Assembly: GCA_051004815.1 (NCBI GenBank)
Contig: JBPCJY010000005.1
Location: 1 to 9,801, forward strand
Length of the DNA stretch: 9,801 bases
Direction of reading: 5' to 3'
Source of the DNA: JBBQXY01 sp051004815
GTDB lineage: Bacteria > Chloroflexota > Ktedonobacteria > Ktedonobacterales > Ktedonobacteraceae
The notes under the pieces were generated by a model. The model had not been told where the DNA came from and did not search any database. It was given only the letters and a program-made list of their open reading frames with translations. The translations under genes and the position numbers were made by a program. Shown piece after piece: positions 1 through 6,392 of the stretch. The number at the start of each line of letters is the position of its first letter. Position 1 is the stretch's first letter.

Positions 1-96
1 TACTTGACAGCACGCTTTGGCTATCTCGCAGCCATGCTCAACTGTCTGATCGAACTGGCTGACGGCAAACTGGCTATTGCTCAGTTCTCTCTCTAG
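1..96 (+). CDS. C-terminal end of a probable IS transposase (partial)
   Basis: An open frame enters from the left edge and stops at TAG 94-96, leaving 31 codons. The visible tail reads ARFGYLAAMLNCLIELADG and ends in LAIAQFSL. From memory, DDE transposases of the IS982-like kind often end in a hydrophobic helix followed by an L-S-I-A-E/Q-F-S-L tail, and this matches that pattern. No catalytic residues are in the window, so the family is inferred from the tail alone. I could not identify a terminal inverted repeat in the bases that follow. It could instead be the tail of an unrelated helical protein. Confidence 0.5.
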   Translation, partial: YLTARFGYLAAMLNCLIELADGKLAIAQFSL

Positions 97-162
97 CCCT
101 TCTCCAACTAGCAACATTGGTTATATACAGCCACTTATGGCAAAAGCACTCTTCTTTTTAAG

Positions 163-185
163 GGACTATAGGACTATATAAGGAG
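163..185 (+). promoter_or_regulatory. Tandem GGACTATA repeat with -10-like and SD elements
   Basis: The 8-mer GGACTATA occurs twice in tandem (163-170, 171-178). The second copy runs into TATATA (175-180) and then AAGGAG (180-185), which lies 8 bases before ATG 194. The SD is strong and decides the start. TATATA looks like a -10, but only a weak -35 (TTCTTT, 152-157) is at the right distance. A TATATA promoter would also leave almost no leader before the SD, so the real promoter may be the upstream TATAGG (167-172) or lie further left. Confidence 0.4.
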
Positions 186-193
186 CAATCAGC

Positions 194-1183
194 ATGATGA
201 ATAACCAGGAATACGGGCCACCCAATCAACAACCCATGTATAACGACCCTCATGGGCAAGGCGGCTATAGCCCCCAAAGCCCGCAACAATTTAATGATGA
301 CCCACGCGAGCAACCATGGCAGGGAGCGGCCCCCGAACAGATGTACGGCGAAAAGCTTCAGCCACAACGGCGCAAGCGACGTGGTCCCATGGGTTGTATC
401 ATTGCTATTGCCGCCACCCTGATAGTGCTTAGCCTGATAGGCACCAGCATTGGTTTTGCTTTCAACCGCTTCGGTGGCCCCAGTTTTGGGCCTGGCATTA
501 CTGAAAGCCGCACTTTCCAGGTCAGTACAAGTCCGCATTTAGTGATTGATGATCCCACGGGACGTGTCAATATCCATTCTGGTGGGACAGGTAGTAGCGT
601 TTCCATTCGTGCCACGAAACTCACCGAAGGCTTTGGCGGCAACCCCAACAACATTCACGTTAACTACACAGAGTCAAGTGACAACAACACTGTCACCGTC
701 ACCGTCGATAATGGTCCCAGCTTTGTCGGGCTGCCACTTGTCAACCTTGATATCAGCGTACCCAGTGCCATTGACTTGAATCTCACATCGAATACAGGCA
801 GCATAGATGTCAACGGTGTTACCGGTCAGATGTCACTGCAAAGCAATACCGGCTCTATTACCGCGGAGCAGGATAACCTCACCGGTTCTTCAACGCTAAA
901 AACTGATACTGGCTCGGTCAAGTTTAACGGCACTATTGCACAGAACAGTGACTATGTTTTTGCCACCAATACCGGCTCAGTGAAGGTGACATTACCTTCC
1001 GACTCGACCTTTCATGTGGATGCCAAGACCGACACAGGCTCATTCAACTCGGATTTCCCGGTGTCTAGCACCGACAAGCAAGGATTGGGCAGCGAGGTGC
1101 ATGGCGATGTTGGCAACTCGCCGACCACCCAAATAATCCTTAACACGAATACTGGCTCCATCAATTTGAACCAGAGCAAATAA
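194..1183 (+). CDS. Membrane-anchored DUF4097-type beta-repeat protein
   Basis: A predicted 329-residue single-pass membrane protein. Residues 1-57 are rich in Pro, Gln, Gly, Asn and Tyr and look disordered. A basic patch (RRKRRG, 59-64) precedes one hydrophobic segment at about 67-90, so the N-terminus should be cytoplasmic and the rest outside. From about 105 to the end the chain is Thr/Ser/Asn/Gly-rich beta sequence with T-G-S turns at 201, 219, 239, 260, 281 and 320, each preceded by N or D. The first five are spaced 18-21 residues apart, as expected of a DUF4097 'putative adhesin' right-handed beta-helix. The function of such domains is unproven; a surface or envelope-stress role is often proposed. 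ATG 194 is chosen because AAGGAG lies 8 bases upstream; ATG 197 is possible. There is no signal peptidase site or sortase motif. The next gene is convergent, so this one is probably transcribed alone. Confidence 0.85.
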   Translation: MMNNQEYGPPNQQPMYNDPHGQGGYSPQSPQQFNDDPREQPWQGAAPEQMYGEKLQPQRRKRRGPMGCIIAIAATLIVLSLIGTSIGFAFNRFGGPSFGPGITESRTFQVSTSPHLVIDDPTGRVNIHSGGTGSSVSIRATKLTEGFGGNPNNIHVNYTESSDNNTVTVTVDNGPSFVGLPLVNLDISVPSAIDLNLTSNTGSIDVNGVTGQMSLQSNTGSITAEQDNLTGSSTLKTDTGSVKFNGTIAQNSDYVFATNTGSVKVTLPSDSTFHVDAKTDTGSFNSDFPVSSTDKQGLGSEVHGDVGNSPTTQIILNTNTGSINLNQSK

Positions 1184-1209
1184 ATACTATGCACTCCATG
1201 GTGTTCTGA

Positions 1210-1233
1210 GGTGAGCTAGCTTAACGGCTCACC
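1210..1233. terminator. Stem-loop between convergent genes
   Basis: GGTGAGC (1210-1216) and GCTCACC (1227-1233) form a perfect 7-bp stem with a 10-base loop. The right arm overlaps the stop codon (1229-1231) of the minus-strand acetyltransferase. Its position between two convergent ends fits a bidirectional transcription end. No clear T-run follows on either strand, so intrinsic termination is uncertain. Confidence 0.4.
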
Positions 1234-2593
1234 CAGGAATCCAGGAGAATTTCTTGGGGAAAAGCGCGTTGAGTACCACTCCTGCCTCGCTTTTCTCTAC
1301 TCGCACATCAGGAAAGGCATAGCGCAGTTCATCCAGGCTGCGATAGCCGAAGAGCAGTTGCAAGAAAACCAGTGCCGGACAACTTGCATCTGCATTGTTC
1401 TTGTAGGTTGGTGCGTGCCACGGCTCAATGTGCGTGATGTTCCCCTTGTCAAAGATTAGATGCATACCGCCTCGATAGAAGTCAAGCGTGAGTTCGCCTG
1501 TGTAGGCTGCTGCCACCGAGTTTGCTAGACGCCTCTCTAAGGCCGGGGCAATGTGGCGGGTGAATGCCAGTACATCATGTACGCGCACATACCAGGCATA
1601 GGGTGGCTCATAGAATGGGGCCAGCTCGCCTAGCACGTCATAGACAGGGTGTGCGCTTCCTAGTAAGAAGCTTATTTCATTCAGAGGTGGAACATCAGGT
1701 CCGACCGCTGGTAGCTGTAGCCCATAGGCTTGCAGTACACGCAAAAGTGGTGGCATCACCGCTTGCCAACTGACACCAACCGCGACGTTCAGTGCGTAGA
1801 CATTGAGACTGTTGTCCCAACGTTTGATGGCCATCATCAGATACCCTTGCACAGTACCCGCATTGTCAACGATCATTCTCACACACATTTGCTTACCAAC
1901 GACGAGTGCGTCCTTCACCTCTTCAATATGATAGTGCCAGAAGCGTTCTGAAGCGATAGACCAGAGCATGCTTGCTGAACGCTGGCGATTATACAACTCC
2001 ATCAGCAGAGGAATGTCATCAGGCGTCGCCGCTCGTAGTGAATATGGCTCAGGAGTAGACGCTTGTGTTCTGGGGATGAGCGAAAGATAGGTGACTCTGC
2101 GCCCTTCCAATTCCAGGGCATACTCGTAGCCAAATTGACGATAGAAGTAAGAGATGCCTGTAATCGCCTGCACAAGGTGTCCTTCCGCCTCGCTACGCGT
2201 ATGCAGCATAGCAAACAGCACGCGGATAAGCCCACGATGGCGATAGTCCGGATGCGTGGCAACAAATTCTGGCTGCCCAACGCCAAAGGCAATGCCCTCG
2301 TATTCCCATCCTTGTCGCCAAAGGCAGGTGCAAGCCACAAGAGGGTTGCCTTCTTTGCCCGTGTCCTCTATCAGCGCATAGTCGCCCGGCCCCATCAGTG
2401 GGAAAGAACCACTCATCTGCCGACGCACATTATCCATCATACGGGGATTGAACGGCTCATCTTCCTTGTCGCGAAAGACCATACCACACAGTTGGGCAAT
2501 GTTTTCTGTATCCTCTGGCGTAGACCAACGCTGAATAAGCCCATCACCAAGCTCACGACGATAGTCGGGGGCGGCGGCTGTGAAAGTAGCCAT
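1229..2593 (-). CDS. Eis-like GNAT N-acetyltransferase with SCP2-like C-terminal domain
   Basis: A 454-residue predicted cytoplasmic acetyl-CoA-dependent transferase. The N-terminal GNAT domain (about 17-165) has the acetyl-CoA loop in VATHPDYRHRGLIR (111-124; R118, R120, G121). It also has YRQFGY (151-156), whose Tyr156 matches the general-acid tyrosine of mycobacterial Eis. A second GNAT-like fold starts near 184 (YSLRAATPDDIPLLMELY), and an SCP2-like domain fills about 345-450, ending in FPKKFSWIPG. This three-part layout and a length near 400-450 are typical of the Eis family. Mycobacterial Eis acetylates several amines of aminoglycosides and lysines of some proteins; the substrate here is unknown. 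The start is set by AAAGGA on the minus strand about 9 bases upstream. It is divergent from the MprF-like gene, across a 426-base gap. The call of GNAT with SCP2-like tail is firm; antibiotic resistance is only inferred. Confidence 0.88.
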   Translation of the reverse strand: MATFTAAAPDYRRELGDGLIQRWSTPEDTENIAQLCGMVFRDKEDEPFNPRMMDNVRRQMSGSFPLMGPGDYALIEDTGKEGNPLVACTCLWRQGWEYEGIAFGVGQPEFVATHPDYRHRGLIRVLFAMLHTRSEAEGHLVQAITGISYFYRQFGYEYALELEGRRVTYLSLIPRTQASTPEPYSLRAATPDDIPLLMELYNRQRSASMLWSIASERFWHYHIEEVKDALVVGKQMCVRMIVDNAGTVQGYLMMAIKRWDNSLNVYALNVAVGVSWQAVMPPLLRVLQAYGLQLPAVGPDVPPLNEISFLLGSAHPVYDVLGELAPFYEPPYAWYVRVHDVLAFTRHIAPALERRLANSVAAAYTGELTLDFYRGGMHLIFDKGNITHIEPWHAPTYKNNADASCPALVFLQLLFGYRSLDELRYAFPDVRVEKSEAGVVLNALFPKKFSWIPG

Positions 2594-2623
2594 TGTTCTC
2601 GTTCCTTTCTAGTGCAGTGAAAA

Positions 2624-2643
2624 AGTGTGAAGTAGCCCACACT
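2624..2643. promoter_or_regulatory. AGTGTG/CACACT hairpin upstream of the acetyltransferase
   Basis: AGTGTG (2624-2629) and CACACT (2638-2643) make a perfect 6-bp inverted repeat with an 8-base loop, flanked by an A-run on the left and a T-run on the right. It lies 31 bases upstream of the minus-strand start, downstream of the proposed promoter, so it would be in the leader mRNA. It could be an attenuator, an operator or a leader hairpin. Confidence 0.4.
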
Positions 2644-2664
2644 CTTTTTGTTATCCGCATTACT

Positions 2665-2694
2665 ACTCTACGCCAAAAAAGATGCTATGCTCAA
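2665..2694 (-). promoter_or_regulatory. Candidate promoter of the acetyltransferase gene
   Basis: On the minus strand, TTGAGC (2689-2694) and TAGAGT (2665-2670) resemble -35 and -10 boxes, each matching 4 of 6 consensus bases, with an 18-base spacer. The transcript would start near 2658 and give a leader of about 65 bases that includes the 2624-2643 hairpin. Confidence 0.35.
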
Positions 2695-2700
2695 GAAAAG

Positions 2701-2975
2701 ATGAGTATTAGGGGCAATCCGTACATTCACAAAGAGGCTTTTGTGGATACTATAGCTAGCATAAACGACGGGTTTGGAAAACCCATGTGATAATATTACC
2801 GTCTCCCTACGTATAAATACCGAGTACTATTCCGAACGTCGCGAACGATAAGAGCTAAAAATGGGACAGTGGCCCATACTGAAAAACTGTTCTCAAATAG
2901 ATAGTCTCACCTTACATTTAACGTTCACCTCATGTAGAGCATATATACTCAGTGTGTGCAGATGAATAGGTATGT
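2701..2975. other. Gene-free intergenic stretch with small hairpins
   Basis: I see no convincing gene between the divergent genes. Three small inverted repeats are present: CACAAA/TTTGTG (2728-2745, 6-base loop), GGGTTT/AAACCC (2770-2784, 3-base loop) and ATGGG/CCCAT (2861-2877). A direct repeat CGAACG-tcg-CGAACG lies near 2833-2848. A 29-codon frame from ATG 2701 to TGA 2790 has only a weak SD. The stretch may hold regulator sites, a structured leader or decayed sequence; nothing selects between these. Confidence 0.3.
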
Positions 2976-3003
2976 TTGCTATCGGTCATGTAAAAATTAT
3001 AAT
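2976..3003 (+). promoter_or_regulatory. Candidate promoter of the MprF-like gene
   Basis: A perfect TATAAT (2998-3003) is preceded at a 16-base spacing by TTGCTA (2976-2981, 4 of 6 bases of the -35 consensus). Transcription would begin near 3010, leaving only about 10 bases before ATG 3020. Either the leader is very short or another start is used. Confidence 0.5.
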
Positions 3004-3019
3004 AGGCATGGAATAAGTT

Positions 3020-4783
3020 ATGAAAACGCGAATAAAAGCTGCTCAAACGCTACATTTTTATCGTTCCCGTTACCTGGTACGCCTTACTTTGGCACTGGCG
3101 GCTGGGTTGACTGGTTTAATGAATATGCTCTCGATCATCAGCCCCAAACCTAATTGGGACATAGTGCTGAGCTCATGGCCTCTCGATATGCACCAGGGCA
3201 TGCCTAAGCTTATCGTTGTCTGTGGCTTTTTCTTGCTCATGCTCTTCCCCGGTTTGATGCGTGGAAAGCATGAAGCATGGTGTATAGCAGTGATCTTTTT
3301 GTTCCTGTCAACGATGTTTCGTCTGCTGGATGGAAGCCAGGTGTTCATGAGCATTATCACCGGCGGACTTGTTACGCTGCTCGTAGTTTGCTCTCGCTTC
3401 TTTCAAGCAAGGAGTGATCCTCCTTCGATATGGCGTGGCTATCTTGCTCTTCTCAGCGGCCTGGGCATTGTACTTCTTTATACCCTTGGTGGTTTTCTCA
3501 TCTTGTATAAAGACTTTGAACCTGTGATTGATCACTATGGTTTTGAAGAAGTGCTTCTTCGCCTGTTCACGCATACCCGTTTATACCTCACGCCTGGTAC
3601 CCAGGCCTTTGTCTTTGGGCATGTACTGCCAATGCTCTGTCTGAGTGCTGTGCTGTATGGAATCGTGAAGGTGCTGCGTCCGGTGGCAGCAACACTCTTT
3701 TCTGATGAACAGACACGACAAGCTGTGGCAGGTCTCACCCGTCTGTATGGCAAAAACTCCATCTCCTACTTTGCTCTGGGAATGGACAAATCGTACTTCT
3801 TCTCCGCTTCGAGGAAGTCGGTCATCAGCTATGTGCTGGAAGGACGGGTCGCGGTTGTCGCAGGTGATCCTATTGGGCCAGAGGAAGAGATGCTCACAAC
3901 CATCCAGCAGTTCCTGGCCTTCTGCTCCGAGCAGGATTGGACGACTGTCTTTTGGCAGGTATGCGATACGACAGCCGACCTATATTGTAAAGCAGGATTG
4001 CATCTCGTGAAAATTGGCGAGGATGCCATCATTACACCACAAACGTTTACACTCGCAGGCAGTGTTATGGCTAACGTGCGTGCGAGCGCGAAGCGGGCAG
4101 AGAAGGAGGGATTACGCGTTGTTATTGCTCATGGTCAATTACAGGATAGTACCCTGCTAGCCCAGATGGAGCACATTTCACAGATGTGGTTAGCGAGCAA
4201 AGGCAGTTCAGAGATGGGCTTCAGTATGGGCCACTTCGATCCCTATGGTGATAATGAACAAATCTATGCCCTGGCCGTTGATGACAACAACAAGGTGCAT
4301 GCTTTTGTAACCTTTGTACCAATCTATGGATGGCATGGTTGGGGACTCGATCTGATGCGTCGTGCTGAACAGGCCACCCCAGGGACGATGGAACTTTTAC
4401 TCGCACGTTCCATTGAGTACTTCAAAAAGGAAGGCAGCGATAGAGTCAGTTTAGGTCTTGCTCCCCTGAGTAATACCACTCACACGGATGAGACTTTTGT
4501 GGGAACGAGTATCGACTTCCTGACGCAGCACTTTGGCAACCCAGGAAATAATCACTCGCTTTTCACGTTTAAGAAAAAGTTTCAGCCACAGTGGGAGAGT
4601 CGCTACCTCGTCTACTCTCACACGCTGACGCTTCCCACCGTTGGCTGGGCACTTTATCGCGCTCATCAACAAGATGTGTCCTTACCCCGCGCATGCGTTC
4701 GTTTCCTTGGTGGTCACCAACTGAGACGCCACGCCACGCCCAGGAGTGCAGCCGAACTGGCAAGGGTGCCATCACATTCCTAA
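3020..4783 (+). CDS. MprF-like aminoacyl-phosphatidylglycerol synthase (DUF2156)
   Basis: A 587-residue membrane enzyme of the MprF/DUF2156 family, which moves an amino acid (lysine, alanine or another) from aminoacyl-tRNA to phosphatidylglycerol on the cytoplasmic side of the membrane. About six hydrophobic helices lie at 20-40, 64-80, 86-101, 107-126, 139-163 and 196-218. The catalytic GNAT-like half (about 235-560) shows GDPIG (282-286), KIGEDAII (331-338), DLMRRAEQATPGTMELLL (444-461) and SLGLAPL (477-483), all typical of the family. Full MprF has up to 14 helices with a flippase half; this protein is short and has no lysyl-tRNA synthetase domain like that of mycobacterial LysX. It may therefore need a separate flippase. 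The SD before ATG 3020 is weak (GGAATAA, 3010-3016), so the start is moderately certain. An esterase gene follows on the same strand. The amino-acid specificity cannot be read from sequence. Confidence 0.88.
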   Translation: MKTRIKAAQTLHFYRSRYLVRLTLALAAGLTGLMNMLSIISPKPNWDIVLSSWPLDMHQGMPKLIVVCGFFLLMLFPGLMRGKHEAWCIAVIFLFLSTMFRLLDGSQVFMSIITGGLVTLLVVCSRFFQARSDPPSIWRGYLALLSGLGIVLLYTLGGFLILYKDFEPVIDHYGFEEVLLRLFTHTRLYLTPGTQAFVFGHVLPMLCLSAVLYGIVKVLRPVAATLFSDEQTRQAVAGLTRLYGKNSISYFALGMDKSYFFSASRKSVISYVLEGRVAVVAGDPIGPEEEMLTTIQQFLAFCSEQDWTTVFWQVCDTTADLYCKAGLHLVKIGEDAIITPQTFTLAGSVMANVRASAKRAEKEGLRVVIAHGQLQDSTLLAQMEHISQMWLASKGSSEMGFSMGHFDPYGDNEQIYALAVDDNNKVHAFVTFVPIYGWHGWGLDLMRRAEQATPGTMELLLARSIEYFKKEGSDRVSLGLAPLSNTTHTDETFVGTSIDFLTQHFGNPGNNHSLFTFKKKFQPQWESRYLVYSHTLTLPTVGWALYRAHQQDVSLPRACVRFLGGHQLRRHATPRSAAELARVPSHS

Positions 4784-4806
4784 ATGGGAACGTTAATGGG
4801 AGCGTT
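4783..4806 (+). repeat. 12-base tandem repeat in the synthase-esterase gap
   Basis: AATGGGAACGTT (4783-4794) and AATGGGAGCGTT (4795-4806) are adjacent copies differing at one base. They begin within the synthase stop codon and end 35 bases before the esterase start. The pair could be a tandem regulator site or a slippage duplication. Confidence 0.5.
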
Positions 4807-4841
4807 TTGAGCACATAGTGTAGAGAGAAGAGCAATTGACT

Positions 4842-6299
4842 ATGAACGGGCGACGGTTCACAGCTTTCCTGCCAGGCTGCGTGTCATTTGTGCTGGCACT
4901 GCTTGGTGGTGTCGTGCTGTTCAATAACCTCGTCATAAGCAACCTTGCTTCTTTTATCATCACTATTGGCCTTGATCCACTGCGGGCGCAGCTGATTGCT
5001 GCCCTTATCATGACTGCCGGTGCAGCTCTCGTTGGCGCGGCTGGCGGACGCCGAAAAGTGGGAGCTATGCTCGGCGCGGGCAGCATGTTCTGTTTTAGCT
5101 ACCTTATGGCCTTTATCCAACTTGAGCTTCAGCCGTTCCACAATCCAGGAGGCATCCTTGAACCACTCAATAGTGACGCACTGCTTTATACCGCCTGTGT
5201 TATGCTGGCTCTGGCCCTGCTCTGTGCCTTTGTGGGAGCGGCAGTGGGTAAGGCACTGGGCGAGGTGCTGCTCGATCCTCCCTACTTGCTGCTACGTCTC
5301 ATCTGGCAACGGTCTATGCCCGGTCATGCTCACAAGGCAATGCAGCGTAAAGAAGAAATGACACGTCCCTATTCCTCCAGTACACATAGCGTGAGAGAGA
5401 TAGTTGGCTCCTGGCTAGGAACTCTTATTATGCTGAGCCTCATACTATTGGCCAGTGGAGCGAGCGACTTATTCATTTTTTCTCCCGATATTGGTCTCCA
5501 CAAGCCGCCATTGCTGCACACCAAGGATGGAGCGGCACACAGCACCATTGTGCAGGATGAGGTCGTTAGTCCGGCACTTAACATGCAGAGGAGGTCGTTT
5601 CTCGTCTACCTGCCACCCTCCTACAATACAGCCCAGGGACGAAACAAACGCTACCCCACACTCTACCTCCTGCATGGCTCACCAGGAGGTGAGCGCGATT
5701 GGTTTTCTGCCGGTAAAGCGGATCAATCTGCTGATACACTGATTGCTTTGAACAAGATGTCCGAAGTGATCCTGATTCTCCCTGACGGCAATGGACGACC
5801 AGGGTCCACAAGTGAATGGGGCAACAGTTTTGATCATCGGCAAAACATCGAAACCTACGTCGCGCTCGATCTGGTCAAGTACGTTGATCAAAAGTATCGC
5901 ACAATAGCAGAGGCGGCATATCGTGGCATTGGTGGACTCTCCATGGGTGGGTTTGGGGCGATGAATATCGCCGTCCATCATCCTGACGTTTTCGGCTTCG
6001 TGATCTCGCTCGGCGGCTATTACCGTGCTGAAGGAAGCATCTGGGGTGGAAACGCAGCGTATATCCGTGAGAACAGCCCACTCGATGTCCTTCCCACGGT
6101 TGCGCGGGCCTGGCAACTACACATCTATATAGGCGCGGCCACCAAAGATCAACCTTACTATAGCGATAGCAAGCAATTTGTGCAGGAGCTTGATAGGCTC
6201 CATATCCCCTACCATCTCGATATTCAGAATGGCTTTCACTCCTGGGGCGTCTGGCAGACGCAACTCTATAACGCTTTTCTCTGGCTGCATTGGGGGTAA
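4842..6299 (+). CDS. Polytopic membrane protein with C-terminal esterase D-type alpha/beta hydrolase
   Basis: A 485-residue protein from ATG 4842. The SD-like AGAAGAG (4826-4832) is 9 bases from it, too close to the alternative TTG 4836. Four hydrophobic segments (about 7-43, 50-68, 73-92, 114-138) precede a charged loop and a fifth segment (192-213). The hydrolase domain (about 245-485) should lie outside the cell. It has the PF00756-type layout: the oxyanion-strand motif LLHGSPGGERDW (277-288), nucleophile elbow GGLSMGG (364-370, Ser367), a probable acid Asp436 in GAATKDQPYYSD and His466 in GFHSW. All triad positions are present, so the enzyme should be active. Soluble members include S-formylglutathione hydrolase and mycolyltransferases; the five-helix membrane module is not usual. 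It lies 58 bases after the synthase on the same strand, so co-transcription is likely. Cleavage of aminoacyl-PG, as by known aminoacyl-PG hydrolases next to synthase genes, is an inference; a peptidoglycan or glycan ester is also possible. Confidence 0.85.
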   Translation: MNGRRFTAFLPGCVSFVLALLGGVVLFNNLVISNLASFIITIGLDPLRAQLIAALIMTAGAALVGAAGGRRKVGAMLGAGSMFCFSYLMAFIQLELQPFHNPGGILEPLNSDALLYTACVMLALALLCAFVGAAVGKALGEVLLDPPYLLLRLIWQRSMPGHAHKAMQRKEEMTRPYSSSTHSVREIVGSWLGTLIMLSLILLASGASDLFIFSPDIGLHKPPLLHTKDGAAHSTIVQDEVVSPALNMQRRSFLVYLPPSYNTAQGRNKRYPTLYLLHGSPGGERDWFSAGKADQSADTLIALNKMSEVILILPDGNGRPGSTSEWGNSFDHRQNIETYVALDLVKYVDQKYRTIAEAAYRGIGGLSMGGFGAMNIAVHHPDVFGFVISLGGYYRAEGSIWGGNAAYIRENSPLDVLPTVARAWQLHIYIGAATKDQPYYSDSKQFVQELDRLHIPYHLDIQNGFHSWGVWQTQLYNAFLWLHWG

Positions 6300-6309
6300 T
6301 GAATGGCGT

Positions 6310-6337
6310 GTAGGGACGCGATAAATCGCGTCCCTAC
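6310..6337. repeat. Perfect 12-bp palindromic repeat
   Basis: GTAGGGACGCGA (6310-6321) and TCGCGTCCCTAC (6326-6337) are perfect inverted repeats with the 4-base loop TAAA, 10 bases after the esterase stop. The GTAGGG-N-CG end resembles the arms of the larger palindrome at 7716-7808, so both may belong to one dispersed REP-like family. No T-run follows, so it is a poor intrinsic terminator, though the very stable hairpin may protect the 3' end of the upstream mRNA. Confidence 0.8.
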
Positions 6338-6362
6338 GGTTGGTTGCTTGTATACATTGTCT

Positions 6363-6392
6363 TTGACGGGTTGGGGCGTTAGCTGATACAAT
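6363..6392 (+). promoter_or_regulatory. Candidate promoter overlapping the MFS start codon
   Basis: TTGACG (6363-6368; 5 of 6 bases) and TACAAT (6387-6392; 5 of 6) are 18 bases apart. The -10 overlaps ATG 6391, so transcription from here would begin near 6399 and could not use that ATG. Either the promoter is a chance match or translation starts downstream, for example at GTG 6448, just before the first membrane helix. Confidence 0.4.

Noticed and set aside
2063..2620. 185-codon plus-strand frame opposite the acetyltransferase
   Set aside because: It is antisense to a well-supported GNAT gene, has low-complexity odd composition and no recognisable domain.
2701..2790. 29-codon frame from ATG 2701 (MSIRGNPYIHKEAFVDTIAS...) as a small gene
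   Set aside because: Only a weak purine run precedes the ATG, no family is recognised, and the frame contains two of the small hairpins; kept as part of the intergenic stretch.
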